Positions 37,925 to 47,310 of a DNA stretch of 55,648 nt are shown one piece after another (the stretch's first letter is position 1; every line of letters starts with the position of its first letter). The DNA comes from JBIOWF01 sp044868295. GTDB lineage: Bacteria; Actinomycetota; Actinomycetes; Streptosporangiales; Streptosporangiaceae. Both the position numbers and the translations under genes were made by a program. The stretch spans positions 1-55,648 of the forward strand of contig JBIOWF010000122.1 of NCBI GenBank assembly GCA_044868295.1, written 5' to 3'. The notes beneath the pieces were generated by a model, which was not told the origin of the DNA, made no database searches, and saw only the letters and a program-made list of their open reading frames with translations.

Positions 37925-37932
37925 GCGCCCCA

Positions 37933-37942
37933 ATCCTAAACT
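37933..37942. promoter_or_regulatory. Overlapping divergent -10 boxes
   Basis: Leftward TAGGAT (37938-37933) for the glycosyltransferase and rightward TAAACT (37937-37942) for the S9 peptidase share two bases, so the two promoters should compete. Confidence 0.5.
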
Positions 37943-37958
37943 GGCAGTATTGGGAGCT

Positions 37959-40079
37959 ATGACGGAGAGCTTCCCGCGACTGCATGCCAGGACCAGGCGC
38001 TTCACCCTCGGGATTCCCCGTGGCTTCACGATCGCTCCGGACGGTGACCGGATCGTCTTCCTTCGAACGAGGTCCGGCATCAACCCCGTCACCTGCCTGT
38101 GGGAGCTCGACGTCACGGCAGATCGCGAGCGGCTCCTGGTGGACCCACGCACGCTCGGCGGCGCCGATGAGAACCTGCCGCCGGAGGAGCGCGCCCGCCG
38201 GGAGCGGGCCCGGGAGTCGGCGGGCGGCATCGTCGCATACGCCACCGACTCCGACATGAAAAAGGCCGTCTTCGCGCTGTCCGGTGAGCTCTTTCTCGCC
38301 GACCTGACGACGGGGACCGTACTGCACCTCGCGACGCCGGGCGCCGTGATCGACCCGAGGCTCTCACCCGACGGCGGCCGGGTGGCGTACGTGACCCGCG
38401 GCGCGTTGCACGTCCAGGACCTGGCGTCCGGGTCGGACCAGACGCTCGCCACACCCGGGAACGACCAGATCACCTACGGCCTCGCCGAGTTCATCGCCGC
38501 CGAGGAGATGGACCGCATGCGGGGCTACTGGTGGTCCCCGGACGGCGACGCGCTGCTGGCCGCCCGGGTCGACGAAACGCCGGTCCAGCGCTGGCACATC
38601 GCCGACCCCGCCAACCCGGGCCGCGACCCGGTGACCGTGGCCTATCCCGCGGCCGGTACGGCCAACGCCACGGTCGAGCTGGTCGTCCTGGGCCTCGACG
38701 GGTCGCGGACACCGGTGCCGTTCGAGGACGAATACCTCGTCAACGCGCTGTGGGACGCGCATGGCCTGGCCATCGTCACGATGCCCCGCGACCAGAGGGC
38801 GCAGCGGCTGCTCAAGGTGGACCCGGCGACCGGAGCCACGACGCCGGTCCGCGAGGAGACCGACCCCGCCTGGGTGGACATCGTTCTCGGGGTGCCGGCC
38901 CACCTCTCCGACGGCACGCTCGTATGGGTGGCCGACTCCGAGGGCGGCCGTCGCCTGATCATCGGATCCGAGCCGGTGACGCCACCCTCCCTCCAGGTCC
39001 GGTCCGTGCTGGGCGTCGACGGCGACACCGTCCTGTTCCAGGCGAGCGCCGAGCCGACCGAGATCCAGGTCTGGACCTACAAGCTTGGCGGCCCCCTGCG
39101 GAGGATCAGCCCCGAGGAGGGCGGCGTCCACAGCGGCGTGATCGCGGGCGGCACGACCGTGATCGTCGGCTCCACGCTGGAGAGTGAGACGACCGTCGTC
39201 CGGGTCTTCCAGGACGGCACGCCCCGCGGCCACATCGCCTCCATCGCCGAACGCCCAGGGCTTGATCTGCGAGTCTCGCTGGTCCGGACAGGCTCTCGTG
39301 ACCTGTCCACCGCCGTCCTGCTCCCCTCCTGGCACGTCCCGGGCTCGGCCCGGCTGCCCGTCTTGATGGACCCGTACGGCGGGCCGCACGCGCAGCGGGT
39401 GCTGGCGGCCGGCCGCCCGTTCCTCGAATCGCAGTGGTGGGCGGAGCAGGGATTCGCCGTGATCGTGTCCGACGGGCGCGGCACGCCGGGGCGGGGCCCC
39501 GCCTTCGAGCGCGAGGTGCTGCACGATCTCGCCACGCCCGTCCTCGCCGACCAGGTGGACGCCCTCCAGGGAGCCGCGTCGCTCTTCCCCGACGACCTCG
39601 ACCTCTCCCGGGTCGGCATCCGGGGCTGGTCGTTCGGCGGCTATCTGGCGGCTCTCGCCGTACTGCGCCGCCCCGACGTGTTCCACGCGGCGATCGCGGG
39701 CGCGCCGGTGACCGACTGGCGGCTCTACGACACCTGCTACACCGAGCGTTACCTCGGCCACCCCGACGAGGGCCACTACGAGGCGTCCTCGCTGATCGCC
39801 GATGCCGAGAAGCTGGAGCGGCCGCTGCTGCTCGTGCACGGCCTCGCCGACGACAACGTGGTCGCGGCGCACACACTGCGGCTGTCATCGGCCCTGCTGG
39901 CGGCCGGACGCCCGCACACCGTGTTGCCGCTGTCCGGGGTGACCCACATGACGCCTCAGGAGGTCGTCGCGGAAAACCTGCTGCTCCTGCAGCTCGACTT
40001 CCTGAAAAAGGCCCTCGCCCAGTCACCGCTCGACACCGCCGACGGCCGCGGTCACAATGGACACCTGAGCAAAAGTTGA
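37959..40079 (+). CDS. S9 family (DPP IV-like) serine peptidase
   Basis: 706 residues, cytosolic. The N-terminal beta-propeller (residues ~1-440) has repeats such as DPRLSPDGGRVAYV and AEFIAAEEMDRMRGYWWSPDGDALL; its Glu-Glu pair positions the substrate amino group in DPP IV enzymes. The alpha/beta-hydrolase domain carries GWSFGGY (nucleophile Ser), LVHGLADDNV (Asp) and SGVTHMT (His). It should release dipeptides from peptide N-termini, preferably after Pro or Ala. ATG 37959 gives a leader of about 10 nt and is well inside the longer open frame starting at 37734. Confidence 0.92.
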   Translation: MTESFPRLHARTRRFTLGIPRGFTIAPDGDRIVFLRTRSGINPVTCLWELDVTADRERLLVDPRTLGGADENLPPEERARRERARESAGGIVAYATDSDMKKAVFALSGELFLADLTTGTVLHLATPGAVIDPRLSPDGGRVAYVTRGALHVQDLASGSDQTLATPGNDQITYGLAEFIAAEEMDRMRGYWWSPDGDALLAARVDETPVQRWHIADPANPGRDPVTVAYPAAGTANATVELVVLGLDGSRTPVPFEDEYLVNALWDAHGLAIVTMPRDQRAQRLLKVDPATGATTPVREETDPAWVDIVLGVPAHLSDGTLVWVADSEGGRRLIIGSEPVTPPSLQVRSVLGVDGDTVLFQASAEPTEIQVWTYKLGGPLRRISPEEGGVHSGVIAGGTTVIVGSTLESETTVVRVFQDGTPRGHIASIAERPGLDLRVSLVRTGSRDLSTAVLLPSWHVPGSARLPVLMDPYGGPHAQRVLAAGRPFLESQWWAEQGFAVIVSDGRGTPGRGPAFEREVLHDLATPVLADQVDALQGAASLFPDDLDLSRVGIRGWSFGGYLAALAVLRRPDVFHAAIAGAPVTDWRLYDTCYTERYLGHPDEGHYEASSLIADAEKLERPLLLVHGLADDNVVAAHTLRLSSALLAAGRPHTVLPLSGVTHMTPQEVVAENLLLLQLDFLKKALAQSPLDTADGRGHNGHLSKS

Positions 40080-40097
40080 TCACGCATCGTTCATTGT

Positions 40098-40114
40098 GAC
40101 CGCGCGACGCGGTC
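40098..40114. terminator. Hairpin between convergent S9 peptidase and ABC genes
   Basis: GACCGCG/CGCGGTC stem with a 3-nt loop in the 37-nt gap between the two stop codons. Confidence 0.5.
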
Positions 40115-40116
40115 GC

Positions 40117-41865
40117 TCATCTGGCCTTGCCGTGCCAGCTGTCCCACAGCGCGGCGTACGCCCCGCCCGCTGCGACGAGTTCGTCGTGCGAGCCGAGCTC
40201 GCTGATGCGCCCGCCGTCCACGACGGCGACCCGGTCGGCGTCGTGCGCGGTGTAGAGCCGGTGCGCGATGGCGATCACTGTCCGTCCCCGCAGGACGGCC
40301 GCGAGCGACCGCTCCAGGTTTCGGGCCGCGCGCGGGTCGATCAGCGAGGTGGCCTCGTCGAGGACCAGCGTGTGGGGGTCGGCCAGGACCAGCCGGGCGA
40401 GCGCGAGTCGCTGCGCCCGCGCCGGTGAGAGCGCGACGCCACCGGACCCGACGACCGTTTCGAGGCCTTCGGCGAGAGCCTCGACCCAGTCCCAGGCGTC
40501 GACGGCGGACAGTGCCCGTCGCACGTCGGCGTCCGTGGCGCCGGGCCGGGCGATCAGCACGTTGTCCCGCAGCGTGCCCCGGAACACGTGGTGCTCCTGG
40601 GTGACCAGCGCGACATGACCGCGCAGCTCGTCCAGCGGCAGCTCCACCAGTCGGACGCCACCCACGGTCACCGAGCCCGTTCGCGGACCGTGGATGCCCG
40701 CGAGCAGTCTGCCCAGCGTGGACTTGCCCGCGCCCGAGGGGCCGACCATGGCCAGCCGCTCGCCCGGCGTGATGGCCAGGTCGATGCCGTGCAGCACGTC
40801 ATGCCCCTCGCGGTAGGCGTACCGCAGGTCTGACGCCTCGATCCCCGCGCCCTCCGGCCGGGCGTCGCCGACGGCCCGGTCCTCGGGGACGTCGGCCACT
40901 CCGAGCAGCCTGGCCATGGACGCCCCGCCGACCTGGAGCTCGTCGACCCAGGAGAGCAGCCGGTCGAGCGGGTCGACGAGCTGCTGCATGTAGAGGGTGG
41001 CGGTGGTCACCTGGGCCAGCGACACCCAGCCCTCGATGTGGAACAGGCCGCCGATCAGCACTGTCGCCACGACCGGGATCATGTAGCCGATCTCCACCGC
41101 GGGGAACCAGACCATGCGCAGCCCGAGCGTGTAGCGCTCCGCCGCGAAGGATCGTGAAATATCGCGATCGGTTCGCTCGTGGCGGCGCTGCTGCAGTCCG
41201 AGCGCCTCCACCGTCCTCGCCCCGTCGACGGTCTCGGCCAGGCCTTCGGTCATGTCCGCGTAGGCGGCGTTCTCCCGCAGGTAGCCGTCCCTGGCCCGGT
41301 TGAGGTACCACCTCGTGGAGATCCACAGCACCGGCACGCCGATCAGCGCGGGCACCGCCATCAGCGGCCCGACGAGGATCACCGCGCCCACGACGAACGC
41401 CCCCGCGACCGTCGCGATCAGCGTCTCCGGTACGGCGTGGCGGACCGTACGGGAGAGCGCGTCCACGTCGCGGGAGGTCCGGGTGATCAGGTCACCCGAG
41501 CCGGCCCGCTCCACGGTCGAGAGCGGCAGGCCGAGCACCTTCTCCACGAAGTCCTCGCGCAGCTCGGCCAGGACCTTCTCGCCCAGCCGGGACGACGCGT
41601 AGACGGCGAACCTGACGAGCACGCCCTGCGCGACCACGAAACACGCGATCGTCAGCACGACCGTGTCCACATTGAGGCCGGTGGTGCCGTCGGCGACCGC
41701 CTGGACCACGTCACCCAGCAGCCGTGGCGCGGCCAGCCCGGCGACGGCGGCGAGGCCGTGCAGGGACAGCGCGAACAGGAGCTCCCGGGGATACTTGAGA
41801 GTGAGCCGCCGCGCGTAGGCGCGCACCTGCGCCTGATCGGCGACCGGCAGGATCTGCCGCGACAT
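40117..41865 (-). CDS. ABC exporter subunit with intact Walker A and degenerate signature
   Basis: 582 residues: a six-helix transmembrane domain (residues 1-320) fused to an ATPase domain. Walker A is GPSGAGKST, the Q-loop reads VTQEHHVF and Walker B is LVLDEATSLID. The signature is degenerate (LSPARAQRLALAR instead of LSGGQ). H-loop IAHRL. It follows the second subunit by 3 nt and should form a heterodimer with it. Its Walker A pairs with the partner's good signature to give the one working ATP site. The exported substrate is unknown. Confidence 0.9.
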   Translation of the reverse strand: MSRQILPVADQAQVRAYARRLTLKYPRELLFALSLHGLAAVAGLAAPRLLGDVVQAVADGTTGLNVDTVVLTIACFVVAQGVLVRFAVYASSRLGEKVLAELREDFVEKVLGLPLSTVERAGSGDLITRTSRDVDALSRTVRHAVPETLIATVAGAFVVGAVILVGPLMAVPALIGVPVLWISTRWYLNRARDGYLRENAAYADMTEGLAETVDGARTVEALGLQQRRHERTDRDISRSFAAERYTLGLRMVWFPAVEIGYMIPVVATVLIGGLFHIEGWVSLAQVTTATLYMQQLVDPLDRLLSWVDELQVGGASMARLLGVADVPEDRAVGDARPEGAGIEASDLRYAYREGHDVLHGIDLAITPGERLAMVGPSGAGKSTLGRLLAGIHGPRTGSVTVGGVRLVELPLDELRGHVALVTQEHHVFRGTLRDNVLIARPGATDADVRRALSAVDAWDWVEALAEGLETVVGSGGVALSPARAQRLALARLVLADPHTLVLDEATSLIDPRAARNLERSLAAVLRGRTVIAIAHRLYTAHDADRVAVVDGGRISELGSHDELVAAGGAYAALWDSWHGKAR

Positions 41866-41868
41866 CTC

Positions 41869-43557
41869 TCAGTTCTCCCCTCGGGTCACGGCCGACGTGT
41901 AGGCGGAGTCGGCGTCCAGCAGCTCCCGGTGTGTGCCCTCGGCCCGCACCTTGCCGTCCTCCACGAAAAGCACCTGGTCGGCCCGGTCGAGGACGAGTGG
42001 GCTGGTCGTGCAGACCAGGGTGGTGCGACCGGCCCGCGCCTTCGCCAGGCGCTCCGCGATGCGCACCTCGGTGTGCGCGTCGACGGCGCTGGTCGGCTCG
42101 ACCAGGATCAGGATCTCCGGGTCGGCCAGCAGGGCCCGGGCGAGCCGCAGCCGCTGCTGCTGGCCACCGGAGAACTCCCGGCCGGACTCGGCCACGTGGG
42201 CGTCCAGGCCGTCCGGCAGCGCCTCGACGATGTCCTCGGCGCACGCCGTGTAGAGCGCGAGCCGTACGTCGTCGTCGGAGGCCTCGCCCCGGAGATCGAG
42301 CTCGTCGCGCAGACGGCCGGTGAACAGCCTGGCCGCGTTGTCGGCGACCAATATGTGCCGCCGGACCTCGGCGATCGGCAGGTCCGCGAGCGGCGTGCCG
42401 CCGAGCGTGACGTCCGCGTCGACGTACCGGCCGAGCCGGTCGGCGATGACCGCCGCCTCGTCGGGCGTGGCGGCGGTGAGCGCGGTGAACCGGCTCGGGG
42501 CGGTCGCGACGCCCGACGCCCGGTCCAGCAGTTCGCCGTCTGGAAGAACGCCCACGCCGCCGTCGACCTCCGGATCCAGCGAGAGGATCCGGCAGACCCG
42601 GCGCGCGGCCACGACCCCCTTTGTGATCCTGTCAGCGGCCTCGGTGAGCGTCCGCAGGGGCGCGATCAGGAAGACCGCGTAGCCGTAGAAGGCCACGAGC
42701 TGGCCCGCGGTGATCTGCCCGGCGAGCGCGAAGCGCGCCCCCAGCCAGGTGACGCAGGCGATGAGCAGGCCAGGCAGCAGGACCTGGGCCCCCTCAAGCA
42801 CGGACTCGACGGAGGCCACCCGGACGCCCGCCCGGCGAACCCGCTGCGACTCCTCGCGGTAGCGCGTCGCGAAGACCTGCTCCCCGCCGATGCCGCGCAG
42901 CACACGCAGGCCGGCCACGATGTCCCCCGCCCGGGTCGCCAGGTCGCCCTGCAGGTCACGCTGATCGTGCTGCCTGTTGTGCAGCGGTTTGAGCAGCGGG
43001 CCGACGGCGACCACCATCAGCGGCACGCCGATCAGCACGACGAGCCCGAGGGGCGGCGACGTGGCGATCAGGATGACCGTCACCGTGGAGATCGCGACGA
43101 CGGCGCCGGTGCCACGCAGGAGGATGTCCATCGCGTTACCGATATGCGCGATGTCCGAGTTGCCGACGCTGACGACCTCGCCGGTCGAGAGCCGCTTGGG
43201 CAGGGTCGCGCCCAGCCGGGTCGCCTGCCGGGAGGTCACCTGGACCGTGCGGTAGGCCGCCGACAGCCAGGTGAACACGGCGAACCGGTGGCGCATCATG
43301 CCCGCGACCGCCTGCACGGCGCCGAGTGCGAGCAGCACGACCGACCACTGGACCAGCACCTGCGTGTCCCTGCCCGACAGCGCGTCGATCGTCTTGCCCA
43401 GCGCCGCGGGCACGAGCGCCTGTCCGAGCCACCACAGGATGGCGAACGCGATGCCGGCGACCAGCGGCCCTCCCTGGGCACGGGCGACCCACCACAGGTA
43501 CCGGATCGGGCTGCGGGCGTCAGGAGTGCCGGGATCAACGGCAGGAAGGGAGCGCAT
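41869..43557 (-). CDS. ABC exporter subunit lacking Walker A, with intact signature
   Basis: 562 residues with the same layout. The transmembrane part begins IRYLWWVARAQGGPLVAGIAFAILWWLGQALVP. In the ATPase domain the P-loop is gone: where GxxGxGKST should be, the sequence is ALTAATPDEAAVIADRLGRY. Walker B is altered (ILILVEPTSAVD). The signature EFSGGQQQRLRLARAL is perfect, and the H-loop has Thr-Ser instead of His (VCTTSPLVLD). It cannot hydrolyse ATP by itself. ATG 43557 is preceded by GGAAAGG; the frame back to 43596 is rejected. First gene of the two-gene operon. Confidence 0.9.
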   Translation of the reverse strand: MRSLPAVDPGTPDARSPIRYLWWVARAQGGPLVAGIAFAILWWLGQALVPAALGKTIDALSGRDTQVLVQWSVVLLALGAVQAVAGMMRHRFAVFTWLSAAYRTVQVTSRQATRLGATLPKRLSTGEVVSVGNSDIAHIGNAMDILLRGTGAVVAISTVTVILIATSPPLGLVVLIGVPLMVVAVGPLLKPLHNRQHDQRDLQGDLATRAGDIVAGLRVLRGIGGEQVFATRYREESQRVRRAGVRVASVESVLEGAQVLLPGLLIACVTWLGARFALAGQITAGQLVAFYGYAVFLIAPLRTLTEAADRITKGVVAARRVCRILSLDPEVDGGVGVLPDGELLDRASGVATAPSRFTALTAATPDEAAVIADRLGRYVDADVTLGGTPLADLPIAEVRRHILVADNAARLFTGRLRDELDLRGEASDDDVRLALYTACAEDIVEALPDGLDAHVAESGREFSGGQQQRLRLARALLADPEILILVEPTSAVDAHTEVRIAERLAKARAGRTTLVCTTSPLVLDRADQVLFVEDGKVRAEGTHRELLDADSAYTSAVTRGEN

Positions 43558-43718
43558 GGCCTTTCCAGGCTCACAGGCGCGCCCCTGGCCCAGCAAATGA
43601 TTTTCCGCGCCGTCACAGCGTGTCAGAGAGATTTTCCGGCAGCGGACGCGCGAGTCGACTTCCCCACCCTCCGCGCCGAGATCCGAACGGGGCTCGCTTT
43701 GATCAATACTGAGAGCGC

Positions 43719-43724
43719 TAACAT
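43719..43724 (+). promoter_or_regulatory. -10 box still present ahead of the truncated VOC gene
   Basis: TAACAT, CACCCC, ATG 43731: the six-base leaderless spacing is intact although the gene is broken. Confidence 0.5.
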
Positions 43725-43730
43725 CACCCC

Positions 43731-43778
43731 ATGCTCGATCATCTCGTCCTGGCGGCTCCCGATCTCGATACGACCTGA
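43731..43778 (+). pseudogene. VOC/glyoxalase-family gene truncated after 15 codons
   Basis: ATG 43731 starts MLDHLVLAAPDLDTT and then stops. (I/L)DHLVxAxPDLDxT is the first strand of glyoxalase-like VOC proteins, in which the His is a metal ligand. The remaining 200 or so residues are absent. Confidence 0.6.
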
Positions 43779-44127
43779 GACCGGGTTGCCCTTGCGCCTA
43801 TACCGCGCCACTCGAGTGCTCCTGGTCGAGCACGCTTTCCGAGCGCGTGTCGTGATGTACCCGCTCTTGAGGTGATCTGGGGTTTCATTGCCTGTTCATG
43901 GCAGCGGCCAGGCATGGGGCGATGACACAATCTGACGTAACCTGCGGTAAAGGATGAACCACGTGTGATGTGCGGAGCGTGATCATTGCCAGCGGACCAT
44001 CACGACCGGCGGGGTGAAAGATACTTCCGTGGCCCGAAGTCGGCACCGTCCGCGATCATCAGCTCGTGGGTCTGTGATGTAGTGTCATCAACCTGCACCT
44101 TTTCGCGCACGACTTGAGTGTTCACTT

Positions 44128-46461
44128 GTGATTGAGCGCCAGCCAAAGGGCTCCCTTCCGGTTGAGGTAACCAGCTTCGTCGGTCGCCGACAGGAGATCG
44201 CGGCGGTGAAGCGGCTGCTCGCCGAGTCGAGGCTGGTCACGCTCACCGGGCCGGGCGGGGTGGGCAAGACCAGGTTGGCGCTGCGAGTGGGGGCCGAGTT
44301 GCGGCGCAACTCCCCCGACGGGGTGTGGCTGGTGACACTGGCCGAGCTGTCCGATCCCGGGCTGCTGACCCAGGCCGTGGCCGCCGCACTGGGCGTCGAG
44401 GACTATTCCCGCCAAGGGCTGACGGTCACGATGGAGGAGTTCCTGCGGGGCAAGAGCCTGTTGCTGGTGATGGACAACTGCGAGCATCTGGTGGATTCCT
44501 GTGCCGCGCTCGTCAACGCGATATTGCCGGTGACCCCCCAGGTGCGGGTGCTCGCGACCAGCCGGCAATCGCTGGGAGTGTCCGGCGAGCAGGTCCTGCA
44601 GGTGCCCCCGTTGTCAGTGCCGGATCTGCCGTGTGACTCGTCCGGCCAGGCGCCGCCGACCTGCGGGGAGCTGGTCCTGTCCGAGGCGGTGGAGCTGTTC
44701 ACCGACCGGGCGCACGCGGTGCTTCCCAGCTTCACGCTCACGCCGGAGAACGGCAGAGCGGTGGTGGAGATCTGCCGGCGACTGGACGGCATCCCGCTGG
44801 CGCTGGAACTGGCCGCAGTGCGCCTGCGAGCGCTGTCGGCCGAGCAGATCCTCCAGCGCCTGGATGATCGGTTCCGCCTGCTGACCGGAGGCGATCGGGC
44901 GGCGGTTTCACGGCAGCAGACGCTGCGGGCGTTGATCGACTGGAGCCACGAACATTGCACCGAGGCCGAGCGCGCGCTGTGGGAGCGGGCGTCGGTGTTC
45001 TCCGGCGGGTTCAATCTGGCCGCCGCCGAGCAGGTCTGCGCGGGCGACGGCATCGCCGCCGGGGACATGCTGCACCTCGTCGACGCGCTGGTGGACAAAT
45101 CGATCTTCAGCGCCGAGAACCGCAACGGCGAGACGCGCTACCGAATGCTGGAGACGATCCGCCAGTACGCCCACGACAAACTGACCGCCTCGGGTCAGGA
45201 GACCGTCCTTCGCCGCCGGCATCGCGATTACTTCCAGTCCGTGGCGGAGGCGGCCGCCTTGCAGTGGTTCGGCCCGGACCAGCCGATCTTTTTCTCGCTC
45301 CTGCGGCGCGAACACGCCAACATGCGCGTGGCGCTGGATTTCTGCGTCAGCGAACCCGGCGAGGCGCAAACCGGCTTGACCATCGCCTCGGGCATCTACT
45401 GGTTCTTCTGGCTGGGATACCTGAGCGAAGGACGCCGATGGCTCGATCGGGCGCTCGCTCTGGCTCCCGAACCGACGCAGGCGCGCGCCACCGCGTTGTG
45501 GTCCAACGCCTGGCTTACCGGCCAGCAGGGCGACTTCGCCGCAGTCCGGATGATGGCGGAGGAATGCCGTACTCTGGCCCGCCAACTGGGTGACCGCCCC
45601 GGCGTCGCCGCCGCGAACGGAGCCGCCGGCTGGGCGGCGATGTGCGAGGGCGATCTGGCGTCGGCCTCCGCTCTGCTTGAGGAGGCGCTCGCCGAGCATA
45701 TCGCCGTCGACGATGTGCTGTGGATCATGCACGACAAGTCCGTCATGGCCGTCATGGCCGCCCTGTCGGGGGACACCGACCGTGCTGTCGCCCTGTGTGA
45801 GGCGAGCCGGGCGATCTGCGACGCACATGGCGACCTCTGGAACCGGGCCTGGATCGCGCTCTGCCAATCCTGGGTGATGTGGCGGAGAGGTGACAGGCCG
45901 CACGCCGAGGAATTCGCCAGGGAGTGCCTGCGGACCAACAGAGAACTGGATGACCGCCTCGACCTCGCCTGCAGCCTGGAGGCTCTGGCCTGGGTCGCCG
46001 CAGCCGACGATCCCGAACGCGCCGCCCGGCTCCTGGGCGTGGCCCAGGCGTCGCTGGAGGCCATCGGCGCGCCCATCTATCCGTTCATGCAATCCGACCA
46101 TGAGCGCTGCGTCGCGGCCACCAGGGCGGTGCTCGGCGAGAAGGCGTTCACCACGGCGTTCCAGGCCGGCGCGGCACTCACGATCGAGGAGGCCATCGCC
46201 GAGGCGATGAACGAGGAGCGGCAGAAGAAGCCGGTGGCCGGTGTCGTGGCCGGACAGGACAAGTCCACGCCCCTGACTCCGCGGGAGAAGGAGGTCGCGA
46301 CGCTCGTCGCCGACGGCCTGACCAACAAGCAGATCGCCGAGCGACTCGTGATCAGCCCACGCACGGCGGAAGGCCATATCGAGCACATCATGACCAAGCT
46401 CGGGTTCACCCGCCGCACCCAGATCGCCGCGTTCATGGTTGAAACCTCGGACGCGGTGTAG
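44128..46461 (+). CDS. LuxR-family regulator with STAND/NB-ARC ATPase and TPR region
   Basis: 777 residues. EVTSFVGRRQEI, Walker A GPGGVGKT (41-48), LLLVMDNCEHL (Walker B) and ATSRQSLGVSGEQVLQVPPL are typical of actinobacterial STAND ATPases; GIPLALELAAVRL follows. A tetratricopeptide-like helical region spans about 340-680 (GEAQTGLTIASGIYWFFWLGYLSEGRRWLDRAL, RAARLLGVAQASLEAIGAP). The C-terminal LuxR helix-turn-helix is LTPREKEVATLVADGLTNKQIAERLVISPRTAEGHIEHIMTKLGF. It probably activates transcription after ligand and ATP binding. GTG start. No neighbouring operon reveals its target. Confidence 0.92.
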   Translation: MIERQPKGSLPVEVTSFVGRRQEIAAVKRLLAESRLVTLTGPGGVGKTRLALRVGAELRRNSPDGVWLVTLAELSDPGLLTQAVAAALGVEDYSRQGLTVTMEEFLRGKSLLLVMDNCEHLVDSCAALVNAILPVTPQVRVLATSRQSLGVSGEQVLQVPPLSVPDLPCDSSGQAPPTCGELVLSEAVELFTDRAHAVLPSFTLTPENGRAVVEICRRLDGIPLALELAAVRLRALSAEQILQRLDDRFRLLTGGDRAAVSRQQTLRALIDWSHEHCTEAERALWERASVFSGGFNLAAAEQVCAGDGIAAGDMLHLVDALVDKSIFSAENRNGETRYRMLETIRQYAHDKLTASGQETVLRRRHRDYFQSVAEAAALQWFGPDQPIFFSLLRREHANMRVALDFCVSEPGEAQTGLTIASGIYWFFWLGYLSEGRRWLDRALALAPEPTQARATALWSNAWLTGQQGDFAAVRMMAEECRTLARQLGDRPGVAAANGAAGWAAMCEGDLASASALLEEALAEHIAVDDVLWIMHDKSVMAVMAALSGDTDRAVALCEASRAICDAHGDLWNRAWIALCQSWVMWRRGDRPHAEEFARECLRTNRELDDRLDLACSLEALAWVAAADDPERAARLLGVAQASLEAIGAPIYPFMQSDHERCVAATRAVLGEKAFTTAFQAGAALTIEEAIAEAMNEERQKKPVAGVVAGQDKSTPLTPREKEVATLVADGLTNKQIAERLVISPRTAEGHIEHIMTKLGFTRRTQIAAFMVETSDAV

Positions 46462-46500
46462 GCACGCGTCGCCGCCCGTAGATGACGCGCGGTGCGATCA

Positions 46501-46540
46501 GGAAGCCCCGGCGGACGGGCGCGCCCTCCGGGGCCTCCTG
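46501..46540. terminator. Hairpin between convergent LuxR and secreted-protein genes
   Basis: AGGA.GCCCCGG pairs with CCGGGGC.TCCT, with a GC-rich self-complementary loop (CGGGCGCG). It lies between the stops at 46461 and 46588. Confidence 0.7.
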
Positions 46541-46587
46541 CGGAACCCGCGTGAACCTCCCAGCTCACCCGGGCACTCGTCACCTGG

Positions 46588-47310
46588 TCACTCGGCGTCG
46601 ATGGAGACCGTGCGCGAGGCCGGACGGTTGCCGTGGCCACCGACGTAGACGGCCTTCCAGGTGCCGTCCTCCTGCACCGGCACCTTCTCGCTGTAGTAAC
46701 CCCTGGAGCCGGTCCAGATGGAGCTGACGTAGGTGTACTCGGAGCTCCCGGAGGCCTGGAAGTAGATCCGGACGTTCTCGCCGGGAAGACCCGAGTGCTC
46801 GGACCTGAGGTAGCCCGACAGGGTGACCTTCTTGCCCGCCTCCACAGACGTCTTCGACGCCTTGAGGGAGATCCGCGCGCTGTGCCTGGCGTGCTTGGCG
46901 TGCCTTTCGTTGCTGATCTGGATCGTGTCGGTCTTCCGTCCCAGCACCTTGCCGTCCTTGTCGCGGGCCTCGACCACGAAGCTCCGCCTCTCGCCGACCT
47001 TCGCGCCGTCGAGCGGGAGGGTGCCCTGGAATTTGTCGCCGCCCACCCTGGTCAGATTGATCGTCCGGCTTCCGTATTTGAGGCGCACGACCGCGGTGTC
47101 GGCGTCCGCGGTGACGGTCACCGGCACGCCGTCGCCGGAGGCCGGGGCCGTGGCGGGCGCCGAGACCGAGAGGTCGACCGGCGGGCCGGTCTGCGCCGTC
47201 GCGGCCGGCACGGTCGTCCCTGCCGTCGCGGCGAACGCCGACGTGGCGGGGACGAGCGCGGCCGTCGCGACGGCGGCGGCCAGCAGTCCGGCGGTGATCC
47301 TCTTACGCAT
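46588..47310 (-). CDS. secreted Ig/beta-sandwich-like protein, unknown function
   Basis: 240 residues with a Sec signal peptide (MRKRITAGLLAAAVATAALVP, cleavage after SAFA). Two beta-rich domains follow. The first has VPVTVTADADTAVVRLKYGSRTINL and KVGERRSFVVEARDKDGKVLG. The second has KASKTSVEAGKKVTLSGYLRS and ENVRIYFQASGSSEYTYVSSIWTGSRGYYSEKV, ending WKAVYVGGHGNRPASRTVSIDAE. The second resembles bacterial Ig-like repeats found in adhesive or envelope proteins. ATG 47310 has AAGGAG 7 nt upstream. No partner genes. Confidence 0.82.
   Translation of the reverse strand: MRKRITAGLLAAAVATAALVPATSAFAATAGTTVPAATAQTGPPVDLSVSAPATAPASGDGVPVTVTADADTAVVRLKYGSRTINLTRVGGDKFQGTLPLDGAKVGERRSFVVEARDKDGKVLGRKTDTIQISNERHAKHARHSARISLKASKTSVEAGKKVTLSGYLRSEHSGLPGENVRIYFQASGSSEYTYVSSIWTGSRGYYSEKVPVQEDGTWKAVYVGGHGNRPASRTVSIDAE

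Larger units (their letters stand above)
43558..44127. other. Intergenic region with truncated VOC gene, AT-richer than flanks
   Basis: Apart from the truncated VOC gene at 43731-43778 no coding sequence is recognised. 43779-44127 should hold the promoter of the LuxR/STAND gene; no clear -10 at leaderless distance was found. Confidence 0.4.

Noticed and set aside
35519..37939. 806-codon rightward frame
   Set aside because: Antisense to mshB and the glycosyltransferase; Arg/Pro/Asp-rich shadow.
41179..43875. 898-codon rightward frame
   Set aside because: Antisense to both ABC subunits; no motifs of its own.
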